64,000 nt of DNA from contig JAJGOT010000017.1 of assembly GCA_022457155.1 (NCBI GenBank), positions 2,578,501-2,642,500 on the forward strand, given 5' to 3'. The position numbers and the translations under genes were made by a program. How positions within the stretch are numbered: the stretch's first letter is position 1; the number at the start of each line of letters is the position of its first letter. The DNA is from Cladopsammia gracilis (Eukaryota; Cnidaria; Anthozoa; Scleractinia; Dendrophylliidae). Of the stretch, positions 22,418 to 32,749 are shown piece by piece. The notes beneath the pieces were generated by a model. The model made no database searches. It saw only the letters and a list, made by a program, of their open reading frames with translations, and was not told the DNA's origin.

Positions 22418-23170
22418 ATGGAGGTAACACAGTTTTATCTACATCTCCCCAGTAATAGTAGTCTGGACAAATTTCCAAATAACACATTAACAGAGTATCG
22501 GGTTGGATTACCACAGACCATTAATCTGACAGGCGAATGGGAAGTGGCGTTAACCGAAATCCACTATCCACATAGCTGGAATAATGTTCAAGACTTGAGA
22601 TTTTTCGTTCGGAATGAAAAACTCCACGGTATGTGGGATACCCTGATAATTTCACCAGGCCATTATCCTACCATTCAAGATATCCTTGCAAAAATGAAAG
22701 AGTCGATCGATAACGAACACCGTTTCAACAATGATGTGTCATTTTCCTATGATACTATCAGTAGAAAGGTGACCGTTCATGTGCAAAATAACTCCGAAGT
22801 GAATTTTGACAAATTCGGATATATGCTGGGATTTTCACCGGAACAAGTGATTTCAAAGACAACCAATGGTCCTAGAGAAGTGGATTTGGAACACGGTTTT
22901 CACGATCTTTACATTTATTGCGATATTATTCAACCGCAATATGTCGGAGACACACTAGTTCCCTTGCTTCGAATTATTCCCGTGGAAGGGAAAGATGGGG
23001 AACGAATCAGCAAATCATTCGTGCGCCCGCAATACGTACCTGTCAGCAGAAAGCAGTTCGAGACGATCGAAGTCAATATAAAGCGGGACACCGGAGAGTC
23101 TGTACCATTTGAGTTTGGGAGAGTGTTGCTAACACTTCATTTTCGTCAGAGTCAACCTCCGTACTTTTAA
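22418..23170 (+). CDS. Polinton minor capsid protein (penton-like, single jelly roll)
   Basis: About 250 residues. The N-terminus has FYLHLPSNSSLDKFPNNTL and GEWEVALTEIHYP, the conserved opening of Polinton and adintovirus penton-like proteins, followed by beta-rich sequence and a C-terminal HFRQSQ segment. In the family this forms pentamers at the capsid vertices. It lies directly upstream of the core-like protein (8-base gap) and the major capsid gene, the usual virion cluster. Start chosen at the ATG that begins the conserved MEVTQFYL; the frame is open slightly upstream without an earlier ATG. Confidence 0.88.
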   Translation: MEVTQFYLHLPSNSSLDKFPNNTLTEYRVGLPQTINLTGEWEVALTEIHYPHSWNNVQDLRFFVRNEKLHGMWDTLIISPGHYPTIQDILAKMKESIDNEHRFNNDVSFSYDTISRKVTVHVQNNSEVNFDKFGYMLGFSPEQVISKTTNGPREVDLEHGFHDLYIYCDIIQPQYVGDTLVPLLRIIPVEGKDGERISKSFVRPQYVPVSRKQFETIEVNIKRDTGESVPFEFGRVLLTLHFRQSQPPYF

Positions 23171-23178
23171 AGAGTGAC

Positions 23179-23631
23179 ATGAAGAAAATTCATACGCCAA
23201 ATCACAAGTTGTACGAACAGTATTATTTAGATCAAGCCAAACAAAAAGGTGGAAATTTACCAGCCTTTCATGGAGCTCGATTTCAGCGAGGATATGGCTT
23301 AGGTTCCATATTTAGAGGTCTTTTTCGCTGGGCGGTGCCTCACCTGAAACAGGGTGCTAGAATACTTGGTAAAAAAGCGTTGCAAACCGGTGTCAATATT
23401 GCTCAAGATGTGATGGATGGAAAACAATTAAAAACGGTGGTTGGCAAACGAGCCAAACAAGCTATCAGTGAACTTGCTTCCCAGAATCCCTCGCAAGCGC
23501 AGTCAGGTGCGGGTCAAAAAGCTACAAAAAGGAAAGCACAGCCTAGAAAAAACAGTTCGCCACCAGGCAAGAAACGGAAAACATCTCCGCAGCAGAGGAA
23601 GCCCAGACAAAATTTGGAATATATTTTTTAA
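23179..23631 (+). CDS. Small basic virion core-like protein
   Basis: 150 residues, very basic. A glycine-rich segment (RGYGLGSIFRGLF, residues about 37-49) precedes an amphipathic helical region (VPHLKQGARILGKKAL) and a lysine/arginine/proline/serine-rich tail resembling nuclear localisation signals. Its position between penton-like and major capsid genes, its size and charge match adenovirus-like core or membrane-active virion proteins found at this place in Polintons; the exact role is inferred. A protease cleavage site near the glycine-rich segment would fit adenain processing but is not demonstrable by eye. Confidence 0.7.
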   Translation: MKKIHTPNHKLYEQYYLDQAKQKGGNLPAFHGARFQRGYGLGSIFRGLFRWAVPHLKQGARILGKKALQTGVNIAQDVMDGKQLKTVVGKRAKQAISELASQNPSQAQSGAGQKATKRKAQPRKNSSPPGKKRKTSPQQRKPRQNLEYIF

Positions 23632-23648
23632 ACTAAATCAAAGTAAGC

Positions 23649-24983
23649 ATGGCTTTTGTTCATCACGAATCTCAAGAGTGTACGAAATCGGAACTCGATC
23701 TTTTTACGATTCCGGCTACACAAACATCTATCACCAAGGGACAATGGATTGAATATCATCCCCTCAGTAACATTACTGACAGTGGCCCGATCGAATTTAA
23801 TATCTCTGGAACTGGAGAAGAATATCTAGACCTAGCACGAACCCAGTTGTTTGTCAAGGCAAAGATCACTAAAGCAAACGGTACCGCTTTAGACCTAAAT
23901 ACAGAAGTAGGGCCCGTGAACCTTTTTCTCCATTCCTTGTTTTCACAAGTGGATGTGTCTTTGAACGAGCGACTTATTTCCCCATCAACCAATACCTACC
24001 CTTATCGCGCCATGATTGAAACGTTGCTGAACTACGGGGAAGAGGCCAAAACAAGTCAATTGTCCATGGCTATGTTTTACAAAGATACCCCTGGAAAGAT
24101 GGATGCAGTTAATCCAGTGGCTGAAGATGCCGATGCAAACATGGGTTTAAAAGCTCGCTATGAATTCACGAAACAGAGTAATTCGGTGGACATGATGGGA
24201 CCGATACACAGCGATATTTTCTTTCAAGACCGGTTAATACTGAACGGAGTCAATCTGAGAATCAAGCTCAACAGAGCCAAGAATTCGTTCTGCTTGCTGT
24301 CATCAGCTGGCGGTGCCAACTTCAAGGTGGTTATCACAGAAGCAATCCTGTACGTTCGCAAAGTTAAAGTAGCCTCTTCCATTAGTTTGGGACATGCCGC
24401 TGCGCTAAAGCAAACGACTGCCAAATATCCGATTCGCCGAGTTGACTGCAAAGTCCTTTCCATACCACAAGCATTCAGTAATTTCACCCCAGATAATCTT
24501 TTCCTGGGTCACATTCCGAAGCGCTTAGTACTAGTATTGGTGGATACAGAAGCATTTAACGGTACTTACACCTCCAATCCCTTTAACTTCAAACATCACA
24601 ACTTAACTCAAGTAGGTGTGTACGTGGATGGGGAACAAATTCCTCGAAAACCCTTGTTTCTCAAATTTGACGAGGCCGGTGGTCAGAATATTATAGCTGG
24701 ATATCAAAGCCTTTTTTCTGGAAGTGGAAAGCTAGCCCAGGATACAGGCAACCAGATAAATAGAAGCGATTATGGTTCTGGTTACACCGCTTTCTGTTTT
24801 GACTTGTCCCCAGATCACTGCCCGGGTGAACATTTTGAGCTTATAAAACAAGGCAACCTTCGAGTCGAGCTTCATTTTAGTCAACCACTTGCCAACACAG
24901 TGAACCTCATCGTCTACGCCGAGTTTCAAAACGTGATTGAGATTGACGCTAATCGGAACGTTTTGTACGACTTCACAAACTAG
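23649..24983 (+). CDS. Polinton major capsid protein (hexon-like, double jelly roll)
   Basis: 444 residues, starts at ATG 23,649 (context AGCATGG). Opening MAFVHHESQECTKSELDLF, then TSITKGQWIEYHPL and a beta-rich body with LHSLFSQVDVSLNERLI near residue 100 are characteristic of Polinton major capsid proteins. The C-terminal part has LRVELHFSQPLANTVNLIVY. Trimers of such proteins tile icosahedral capsids. No internal stops. The stop is followed one base later by the protease ATG, a compact viral-style arrangement. Confidence 0.9.
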   Translation: MAFVHHESQECTKSELDLFTIPATQTSITKGQWIEYHPLSNITDSGPIEFNISGTGEEYLDLARTQLFVKAKITKANGTALDLNTEVGPVNLFLHSLFSQVDVSLNERLISPSTNTYPYRAMIETLLNYGEEAKTSQLSMAMFYKDTPGKMDAVNPVAEDADANMGLKARYEFTKQSNSVDMMGPIHSDIFFQDRLILNGVNLRIKLNRAKNSFCLLSSAGGANFKVVITEAILYVRKVKVASSISLGHAAALKQTTAKYPIRRVDCKVLSIPQAFSNFTPDNLFLGHIPKRLVLVLVDTEAFNGTYTSNPFNFKHHNLTQVGVYVDGEQIPRKPLFLKFDEAGGQNIIAGYQSLFSGSGKLAQDTGNQINRSDYGSGYTAFCFDLSPDHCPGEHFELIKQGNLRVELHFSQPLANTVNLIVYAEFQNVIEIDANRNVLYDFTN

Positions 24984-24984
24984 A

Positions 24985-25509
24985 ATGGATACCGTTCAAC
25001 TGACGCTTATTTTGAGAAAGGATAAATATACCCGAGGCGTGTTTCAAGGAGTGTATCCTTCAGATAAACTGCCAAACAGTGTTTCATCCTACCCAGCCCT
25101 ATTCATTGCCAATGTGGATACAGGTGACAAGCCCGGATCACATTGGGTTACGTTTTATTTCACCAAGGATCGCGAGGGAGAATTTTTCGACTCTTACGGA
25201 TTACCGCCAAGCAATTATACTGGAACATTTACTAATTTCTTGAAAAGTAATTCTACCCAGTGGATGTATAACTCTGTGACATTACAAAGCATAAACTCAA
25301 AAGTGTGTGGGCATTATAGCTTGTACTATGCCTTATTTCGCTGTCGCCATGTTAGTATGAACACCATTGTACATAGGTTTTCTAGCAATAAGCAACGAAA
25401 TGATTTTCTTGTAAAACGCTTTATCGAAAAACACTTCCCTTTTATTCTAAAAAAATATCATACCCATGTAACCAAACAAGGATCAAAAGCACAACACAAA
25501 GTTCAGTAA
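24985..25509 (+). CDS. Adenain-like cysteine protease
   Basis: 174 residues from ATG 24,985, one base after the major capsid stop. Family C5-type catalytic residues are visible in order: H in GSHWVTFYF, D in EFFDSYG, then Q and C in LQSINSKVCGHYSLYYALF. In adenoviruses and Polintons this enzyme matures virion proteins, here probably the core-like protein and penton-like protein. Length fits the family. AATAAA lies at 25,555-25,560. Confidence 0.92.
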   Translation: MDTVQLTLILRKDKYTRGVFQGVYPSDKLPNSVSSYPALFIANVDTGDKPGSHWVTFYFTKDREGEFFDSYGLPPSNYTGTFTNFLKSNSTQWMYNSVTLQSINSKVCGHYSLYYALFRCRHVSMNTIVHRFSSNKQRNDFLVKRFIEKHFPFILKKYHTHVTKQGSKAQHKVQ

Positions 25510-25537
25510 ACACACCATGTAATTTCCTTTCAATGTA

Positions 25538-25597
25538 TTTTATTGAGTGATCAAAATAAAGAAGTGATTACAATAAAAAAAAAAAAAAAAAAAAAAT
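25538..25597. terminator. Shared polyadenylation region between converging halves
   Basis: Plus-strand AATAAA at 25,555-25,560 and again at 25,572, and minus-strand AATAAA (TTTATT at 25,538-25,543), lie within 60 bases, with an A tract at 25,575-25,596. Plus-strand genes end at 25,509 and minus-strand genes end at 25,606, so transcripts from both halves probably terminate here. Confidence 0.65.
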
Positions 25598-25605
25598 GTC
25601 TCTTG

Positions 25606-26367
25606 TTATAATCGTAACCAGCGAACGGCTTGAGGGCGTGGACTTGCGATCCTTCGCTTTTGCTTTTTCGCGGGTGAGGAGGAAGGAGGTGGGGAAGGAA
25701 GCCAACGAGAGGGACTATTCGGTGTCTCATCTCTCACTCTTGCTTTAAACTCCCGGATGGTGCTCTGTCTTTGGGGATTGCGCACTAAGTTTTCGGGGAC
25801 GTTCATTCGCGCCAGACCTCTCGCAAACACTGACCATCCAACAGGCTCAAATCCTTTTCTGTGACGTACTATATCATTGACCAAATCCACCACGTGAGAC
25901 CCGGGTATCGGTTTGTTTTCGTACAACAACTCCCCTTTTTCATTCCACTGCAACACATCTCGGTTTTGTTTTATCTTATCCAAGAGTTGTCTAGCCCCAG
26001 CTTTGTACATCTTAGGTACACTTTTCATGACTTCTTCTTCTACCGCCGTAGGTATAGTTTCCACTTCGGTGTCTGTTTCTTCACTTTCTTCTGGTTTAGG
26101 AGTTTCCACGGGCTTAGGGGCTGTTAGTTTCACTTGAAGTGGTTGTCCTTTTCTCTGATCGTAATAAGTCAGATAGCGCTGTAACACTTGGTTGTAAAGC
26201 CTAGCTTTTTCGTCATCGTCGAGCTCTTTACTGGATAAAATCTGACCCATTTCACTGTCTAAGTTTTTTAGAGTTTGTGTCACTGGTGGAGTTAATATCT
26301 GCTGGCGTTGCTGTAATCGTTCCAGGGTGTTCTCGGGAACGAGAACCATACGCTTTGTGTGATTCAT
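25606..26367 (-). CDS. Polinton-associated unknown, probable virion protein
   Basis: 253 residues from the ATG at 26,367. An N-terminal coiled-coil-like region (ENTLERLQQRQQIL, about residues 12-75), an acidic linker rich in E, P and T (about 85-112), a conserved-looking domain with PGSHVVDLVNDIVRHRKGF and GWSVFARGLARMNVP (about 152-195), then a basic serine/proline-rich tail. The domain resembles an adenovirus- and Polinton-type accessory protein of unknown role. It is the last gene of the right module and lies one base from the next stop. Confidence 0.72.
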   Translation of the reverse strand: MNHTKRMVLVPENTLERLQQRQQILTPPVTQTLKNLDSEMGQILSSKELDDDEKARLYNQVLQRYLTYYDQRKGQPLQVKLTAPKPVETPKPEESEETDTEVETIPTAVEEEVMKSVPKMYKAGARQLLDKIKQNRDVLQWNEKGELLYENKPIPGSHVVDLVNDIVRHRKGFEPVGWSVFARGLARMNVPENLVRNPQRQSTIREFKARVRDETPNSPSRWLPSPPPSSSPAKKQKRRIASPRPQAVRWLRL

Positions 26368-26368
26368 T

Positions 26369-26695
26369 TTAGGAAAGAATCGAACTTAATACACGAAGCA
26401 CAGGAGGTAACAAAACACTTAGAAAATTTCCCCCGTGTTGTACCAACACTTTCTTTTTCTTAGTAAGCGGTGTACTTTTTTCGGCTAAAGCGATCAAAGA
26501 TTTCTTGTGAGGTAAAAGCTTTTTCTTGGCGGGTTTACTGACAGGCACTGTTCCTTTAAGTACGTTGAGAACACACTCACAAATGGTTCTTACTAAAGCG
26601 TCGTCGGCTACTTTCAAAATGGCTTTACGCTGAGCTGGAGTACACTTGGCAAGGAGTTTAAGAAAGTCGTGGTTCTTTCTCAGTCGCTGGGCCAT
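26369..26695 (-). CDS. Small basic Polinton protein, unknown
   Basis: 108 residues from the ATG at 26,695. Helical N-terminal domain (FLKLLAKCTPAQRKAILKVA, then ADDALVRTICECVLNVL), a lysine-rich central stretch, and a hydrophobic C-terminus (GGNFLSVLLPPVLRVLSSIL) that could be a membrane-active or amphipathic helix. It sits between the ATPase and the 253-residue protein and ends next to the latter's start. Charge and tail suggest a nucleic-acid or membrane-interacting virion component; this is inference. Confidence 0.68.
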   Translation of the reverse strand: MAQRLRKNHDFLKLLAKCTPAQRKAILKVADDALVRTICECVLNVLKGTVPVSKPAKKKLLPHKKSLIALAEKSTPLTKKKKVLVQHGGNFLSVLLPPVLRVLSSILS

Positions 26696-26730
26696 GCTCA
26701 ACTGATTTATATCACTGTGATGCAGCCTTT

Positions 26731-27372
26731 TTATACCTTTTGGATGTAAGCGAACTGGGTGTCCCCAGGGAAGATGTTAGTTCGCAACCGGAAGTCGGCA
26801 GGCGTTTCCGGTTTAAGATCGCATAATAAATACCCATAAGGTCTTTTGGTTGCATCTTGGAAGGCTTCTTGCATATATTTTGTATGACCGGGAAACATCT
26901 GTTTTGCTAAATGAGTCACTTGACTGCTATCGCGCGGAGATTTAAACAGTACTAGATAATGACAGTTTAAGCTCATATCTCTTAATTCTTTTCCGCGGTG
27001 AAAGATGTTTTGCAAAATAAAGATGACACTCAAGTTGCGGTGATGACATCCTTTCGTAAATAGACTAGTAATTCTGTGATCATTACTAAGTTCTTGCATT
27101 AAATCATCAATAACCACAAGGTTTCGAATCGATGAATTTATCATAGATTCCAAGTCACTCGGGACTCCCTCCACAAAAGTAATGTTAGGAATACTCATTT
27201 GCATTTCATCGTACGCTGGTTGATAAATCCCGTAACACCATATAATATTTTCAGGCGCCCCATCAATCACGTCTTCTCCTGATTCTAATAAACGTTTAAC
27301 AAATTGACTTTTTCCGCAACACGTTGGTCCGGCTACCAATGCGGGGAACGGATGTTTCCACCTCGGATCCAT
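26731..27372 (-). CDS. Genome-packaging ATPase (FtsK/HerA type)
   Basis: 213 residues from the ATG at 27,372 (MDPRWKHPFPALVAGPTCC...). Walker A is AGPTCCGKS (residues 14-22) and Walker B is NLVVIDDLM. A sensor-like LSVIFILQNIFH follows. This is the A32/FtsK-like ATPase that in Polintons and related dsDNA viruses drives DNA into preformed capsids. The open frame extends upstream, but sequence conservation begins at this methionine. Length and motif spacing fit the family. Confidence 0.92.
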   Translation of the reverse strand: MDPRWKHPFPALVAGPTCCGKSQFVKRLLESGEDVIDGAPENIIWCYGIYQPAYDEMQMSIPNITFVEGVPSDLESMINSSIRNLVVIDDLMQELSNDHRITSLFTKGCHHRNLSVIFILQNIFHRGKELRDMSLNCHYLVLFKSPRDSSQVTHLAKQMFPGHTKYMQEAFQDATKRPYGYLLCDLKPETPADFRLRTNIFPGDTQFAYIQKV

Positions 27373-27409
27373 GATCACAACTGGCTGATTAAACTGCAAA
27401 CACTTTGAT

Positions 27410-27610
27410 TTATAGAAAAATAGTTTTAGGTTCAGCCTCTTTCCCATACACACGAACCATGTTGGTGTTTTGTAATTTAGCAAATTGGAGCCAATATCTC
27501 CGTTCGAGTTCAGTTAAGTCGTGTACTTGAGCCAAATGATTTGCTAATTTCACTAAAAATTTAGAACCACAACCGGGGATCGGGCAATGCTTACATCTAC
27601 GTTTTTTCAT
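27410..27610 (-). CDS. Small C2H2-type zinc-finger protein
   Basis: 66 residues from the ATG at 27,610. A single finger CPIPGCGSKFLVKLANHLAQ-V-H (C-x4-C-x12-H-x5-H-like) follows a basic start MKKRRCKH. It may regulate element transcription or coat nucleic acid; not recognised further. The ATG is about 70 bases downstream, on this strand, of a tandem GGACA repeat. Confidence 0.55.
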   Translation of the reverse strand: MKKRRCKHCPIPGCGSKFLVKLANHLAQVHDLTELERRYWLQFAKLQNTNMVRVYGKEAEPKTIFL

Positions 27611-27682
27611 GTTGACAGTATGAACGTTTGCTTTCAACTGATCAAAACTGTTTGAAACACTTAGTTTTATACACTTTTGTGA

Positions 27683-27718
27683 GGACAAAGGGGACATTAG
27701 GGACAAAAGGGACACTTT
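27683..27718. promoter_or_regulatory. Four tandem 9-bp GGACA repeats upstream of the zinc-finger ORF
   Basis: GGACAAAGG, GGACATTAG, GGACAAAAG and GGACACTTT follow one another without gap. They lie 73-108 bases upstream of the minus-strand ATG at 27,610, so they could be a protein-binding array or part of a promoter. Regulatory role inferred. Confidence 0.4.
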
Positions 27719-27983
27719 GAGGTGTGTTTTTTTTTTCTCCCGGGATCGCGCGCGGGAGGCTCACGCGTGGAGGTCGCGCGCGCGACTAGACAGACAACAA
27801 GCCATGATTAAAGTTCTGCCAACTTTGTTTATTTACAAAATTATTTTCCTATGTACAAAACAACTATAAAACGCTACGCCAAAATACTATGTCTAAAAAA
27901 ATGAAATTCTTATACAATCTATATTTACAACTATTTACAAAACGCGAAAAATTATTTACAAGCGAGAAAAATCTATGTACAAA
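27719..27983. other. Gap with a CpG-rich palindromic island
   Basis: No gene. 27,737-27,790 is strikingly rich in CG within AT-rich surroundings (CTCCCGGGATCGCGCGCGGG, then AGGCTCACGCG and GTCGCGCGCGCGAC). The rest, to the polymerase stop at 27,984, is AT-rich 3' UTR with repeated ATTTACAA motifs. Confidence 0.55.
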
Positions 27984-28733
27984 TTAAATATCGAGTGGAG
28001 TTGTACTGACTCCATCAGCCAAAACTTTTCTTTTTGGATAAAAATACGAGAAGGCATCCCTCACTTGTGTATAAGTATACATCGTGTTGTTGACTACTCG
28101 GAAACCTCGATTCACCCCAGCACTATTCTGTTTGGTCAACAGTACATTGAGATATTTTTCTTTGTTAATTTCGTTTGTTTTCTTGTTAACACCTTTACAA
28201 CTGAACTTATCTTTCGCCCCAAAACAATAATAAGTCTTTGAACACAATCCAATGATTCCTTGCCCCTCCCATTCCACTTTAAACAAGCCGGGGGTTCGCT
28301 TGTCATACGCCTTGTGCGCGGGGGTGTCGGTCCTTGGGAACCAGTTACACTTATCTAGTGCGAATTCTTCTCTTAACTCTGGTCTAACCAGACTTTCAAC
28401 GCTTTCCCCAGAAATTGCGATATACGCACTGTCAGTATCCATTTCGCACATTTGAAAATCTGAACGGTCCAAATACTTGTCTAAAAAATCATAATAAAAT
28501 TCTAACATGCGAAGTTTTGCGTATTGATACACAAAAAAACCGACTTGAATAGGTAAATTTAAATTTATGGTTTTCTTGCAGGACTGAACCTCATACGTAT
28601 CTTCGGTAATATTGTCCAATTTCCTGAAGAGAGGGGTGTTCACTTTTCGACTAGCTTCCGCGTCACCGCAAAATTCCACGTTCATATGCTTCATTTGGTT
28701 CGTTATACATTTTCCGTAAGCGCTATTTCCACA
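27984..28733 (-). CDS. Polinton DNA polymerase B, exon 7 (palm motif C)
   Basis: The last exon begins after a TTTCTAG acceptor (AG at 28,734-28,735 on this strand) with [10 protein letters not shown], the NS-x-YG of polymerase motif B, and holds the motif C dyad in [11 protein letters not shown]. 249 codons to the stop at 27,984. It joins exon 6 in phase 0. Together with exon 6 it completes a family B, protein-primed-type replicative polymerase, so this intron separates two parts of the active site and splicing is required for activity. Confidence 0.93.
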   Translation of the reverse strand, partial: CGNSAYGKCITNQMKHMNVEFCGDAEASRKVNTPLFRKLDNITEDTYEVQSCKKTINLNLPIQVGFFVYQYAKLRMLEFYYDFLDKYLDRSDFQMCEMDTDSAYIAISGESVESLVRPELREEFALDKCNWFPRTDTPAHKAYDKRTPGLFKVEWEGQGIIGLCSKTYYCFGAKDKFSCKGVNKKTNEINKEKYLNVLLTKQNSAGVNRGFRVVNNTMYTYTQVRDAFSYFYPKRKVLADGVSTTPLDI

Positions 28734-28828
28734 CTAGAAATAATAATAAAGAATGAAATCAGTTGTCTATCCGTGAAATATGTATATTGTTCCCACCCCT
28801 TATTTCCCATAACAAAACAACAACTTAC
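28734..28828 (-). other. Intron 6 of polymerase B, 95 bp
   Basis: GTAAGT donor after ATGAAACTG and TATTATTATTTCTAG acceptor. Phase 0. Without splicing, translation would run about 40 codons into the intron and stop. Confidence 0.9.
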
Positions 28829-31800
28829 CAGTTTCATTGTATCCGCGATAATGGCTTTGTTAGGGTCTGCGTCTCCTGCTCGTCTCGCGTCAGATACTGC
28901 GTTACCAAACGGTTTGAAGCAGGGTTCAGGAGTATATTCAATGACTTGGTACACTTTTGTAACCTCCAGACCATGCTCGAGATACCATTTGAGGAGAGGC
29001 GTGGCAAGCAGAATTTTCTCGCCTTTCATGCTCCCGATCAGGCTGCGTCGGGGTTGCGCCATGATGTTGTTTTCCTCAGCATAAGTTTTCATGAACTCCC
29101 CAATATCGTCACGGCTGATGTTGGTGTTTTTAAAGATGGGGCACATTTCGCTGAACTTGTCCTTGAGGTGATCCGGCACGCGAATATCTACTTCCACGCA
29201 CCCAAACAAACGCTCATTTCGCACCTCGCTCAAAATTCGCTCGGGGCTCATCGTTTTCACTTGATCCAACTTTCTTTTTACTTCGGTAGCGATGAATCGC
29301 TGTAGTTCACGATTTGTATTCTTCATCTGTCGCCATTCGCACTCCCACATTTCTACCACTTTGTAACCTTTGCTCTTGATATACTCGGTGTTGGCTCTTG
29401 TTTCTTCGAGTAGTTCACACATGGGCTTCTTGCGCTTTTCGTTAAACTCTTTACCACGATTGAGCGAGCAGTCGTGTCCGTGCCAGTAACAACCGTGAAA
29501 TTGGTAGACGGTTTGTGTCTGTGCGTTGAATCCGTCCACAGGGAGTCTGCGATCACCGATACGCTTCTCGGTGTTGTTGAGTTGATGGCGAATATGGATT
29601 CTCTCTTGGTGCGCCACCCATTCCAACCATTCGATCGCCATACGAACAGACCCTTTTGGTTTAAACTGGTTCTCTGCCACTCTTCTTGTGTAGCTTCCAG
29701 TGGGCATGTTCTGCATCACAGCCCACAGGTATAAAGCATTTGCATCATACCCCACGATCTTCTGGCACAACTTAGCAGCCTGGCCTTTTTCCGCTTCCCT
29801 GATTTTCGTTTTGCCAGCTTCGTGGTAGCGATGAAAGATGATAGAGGGCCCGCCTGTGTTATTGTCCCGGATAAGGTGATACATGTCACTGTTTGCTTGG
29901 TCGAAGAGACTGAAATACGTTTGCGGCGACAGGTAAGAGAAGAGATACTTTAAGGTGAGACCGGGAACAGAAATGCCATCTTTAAACATGTCGATCTTTC
30001 TCTCTTGCCAGAACTGACTCATTTTCTCTACCGCCTCCAGGAAAGGTACCACATCGAGATTATTGTACCAGACTAAAAATTCTCTGAATGTGGACATCTC
30101 ATTTTCTTCCCAGACTTGTTGGCAATAGGCGTACTCTTCGTCTGTTATGTTGGCGTTCTTCAGGCTTGAGTAGAAAGCTTCGTGGGGAGGTAATGCTGTT
30201 TCTTCTAGCTTTTCCAAGTTGTCAAGCCACTCGTACGGGAAATAACCTTTCGTTTGAGGACATTCATAAGCCTTTAAGAACTGGTCATAACTGAACCCAG
30301 GAGCTAAATAGTTGGTAATGTCGAGAAACTTGAGGTGTTCCGTCTTGAGACACATATGGTTGCTGTTTCTCTTGACGGTGAACTTGACTGGTTGAGTCTC
30401 AATGAGGTGGGGAAATAAAAATTCTTTCACAGCGTTGAGATCATACTTGCCAGAATTGAAGCCAAGGACAGGCAGTTCTTGAATGTATGCGTTTAGTTTT
30501 TCTTCGAGCTTGTTCAACACTTTATGGTCGCTGGTCTGTTCTTCTCCAAACAGTAAATCTTCCAGCTCTGCTAGCTCTTCTCGTCTCTGCCTCTGTTCTT
30601 GTCTTACGCCTTGGTCAAGTTCCACGTTAAATCTTCTATAAAATGACGGATCGTCTTCCCTCACTTCTTCATCTAAGAAGGCGCGATCTTCTTCGTTCTC
30701 TGACTCAATCTCTTCCTCGTCCCCTTCATCATCACTTGCCATCAAATCGATCCCTCTGCTTTCATCTTCGCTCTCTCCTCCGGTTTCTGTTTCTTGTTCG
30801 CTTTCGTTCTCACCACTACCAGACTCTTCATTTCCTTCTTGCAAATCTACGAGCATTTGTGCCAGTCGGTCTTCGTCCGTTTCTCGCGTTTCGGGACTTC
30901 TTGCTGTCTTGAGTGCTTCAAACACGGGTGCGTACTGTTCACGTAGCAGAGAAGAGCTCTTAGTACTGATCTCGGTCAGGTACTGTACAAAATCTTCAAG
31001 CATCTGGTTCGGGTCGCCGTTAGACACAAAACAGTTGGGCGCTTGGTAACCAGGCACATTACTACAGACACTCACACTCAGTGGTACATGCGACGTTTGC
31101 CAGGTCAATTTTTCGGTGTTCTTTAATTCTTGCGCTTTTTCTTTATCGAAGTAGCACTCAAAGTCATAGGTGGCTCTGTAAGAAAAGTACCGTGCTTCGT
31201 TTGGGACGATAATACCTTCTTCTTCGAGTTCCTGAAAGATGGTTTTCGGTACATTATAGGCGCCACCCGGGTATTTCAACTGTACTTTGCCATCACAGGT
31301 CTTCTCGTGTCGATTGAGCCTGAACCCTGTCTTCCAATACTTGCCGCAGCGAGAACAACAGAACGATTTGCTGTAGCGGGCGAGATCTTTGATGTACGAA
31401 AAGTGATTTTCGTACAAGTTCAAGTACATCGTGCTGTTATAGTGGCGGTAGGAACGACGGATAAGTGTAGCAGCGATGTCAGGTGTTTCTTCATCATCAT
31501 CTTCTTCGCCGTGGGTTTGAGTCGGGGCGAGAGCGTAGACTTGAATATTGACTTCGTACAATTTCTCAAGTTCGTCCACTTCAGACAACTTCACCCCATG
31601 GAACTTTCTCTTTGAGAGGTCAGCGTCTCGGTACTGTTGATAATAAAACTTCGTATCTCTCTCTAGGTTCTTGGTGTGACAGCCGTTGTGGAGCGCCAAA
31701 CAACGAAAGAAACAGAGATTATCTTCGTACGGTTTTCCAGTCCTAATATTACGATCAAGCGGGGTGATGCCACTGTTATCCACGATATAGCCGGGAAGAT

Positions 31801-32749
31801 ATTTTCCACGGCCGATAGGGTGATCGCGGATCTTCGTAATGAACCAGGTGATGTTCGTGGCCAAATCCACGACCCATTTACTGTTCGGCCTCTGCTGGCG
31901 AATCCACTCCAAGTAATCGATATTGGTGATTTCTTCTTTCAATCGATCTAAATCTACAGGGGTGGAGATCAGGAACGGTTGCTCCAACACCAGGTTGTTG
32001 TTCGCAGAAGGATGGTGGTATTGTAGTGCGCCCGTTTCGGTGTTTCGTAAAATAAAGCCAAACGAGAAGTTGACTTTAAAAACGGTAGGTTGATCAGCGA
32101 AGATACGGCTGAGTTGTTCGCGGAGGGAAGCAGGACTGATGGTGGACAAGCGGAAATTGTACCAGTCTTGCAGTCTGTTACGGCGACTGAATCTGGTGCG
32201 AATCTGTGGCCAGTGTTGTCGGAACGTGTCGGTGATATTTTCTTCACTGCTAGGAACCAGGTTAGAAGGGATAAGGACTGGATCTTCTTGCCAGTTCGAG
32301 CTGACAGCAGCGTCTTCAGCGCTAGCTGCTGGGGCTTGTGGCGCCGTAGGTGCAACAGTCCTCTTGGCTTTTTTCGCAGCGGGAGCGTCTGATGTTTTCG
32401 CGGCGGTACGCTTACGAGTGGTGGGGGTGGAAGGTTGTTGTGAAGATTGATGCGCGGTGCGAATATGAGCGTTGTAAGGTGCGCGGTTGTGAAAGGTTTC
32501 TCCACACGTAGCGCAGGGGAAGGTGCGCTCGGCGGCTCGCTTCTCATGCGCCTTAAGATGGCGGTTAAGACTCGCTTTCTGAGTGAATTTCTTGTCGCAA
32601 CGTGGGCATTCGTACGGTTTCTCGCCAGTGTGGACGCGTTGGTGGGTCTTTAGATTATCCAAACGTGGAAAGGTTTTCCCACAAGTGTCGCATCGATATT
32701 CTTTTCGAGGTTTTTTGGCTGGAGGTTGTCCAGAACCCGTTTGAACATC
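28829..32749 (-). CDS. Polinton DNA polymerase B, exon 6 (zinc fingers, exonuclease, palm motif A)
   Basis: 1,307 codons, open throughout. The frame starts after a TTGTAG acceptor at 32,750-32,751, well upstream of the first internal ATG. Three C2H2 fingers ([30 protein letters not shown]) lie in the first 110 residues; another C2H2-like unit ([22 protein letters not shown] region) lies near 31,330. 3'-5' exonuclease motifs are TYDFECYFD and [11 protein letters not shown]; a long acidic linker (about 30,640-30,900) separates them. Motif A is [11 protein letters not shown]. Replicates the element from its ends, with protein priming known for the family. Confidence 0.95.
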
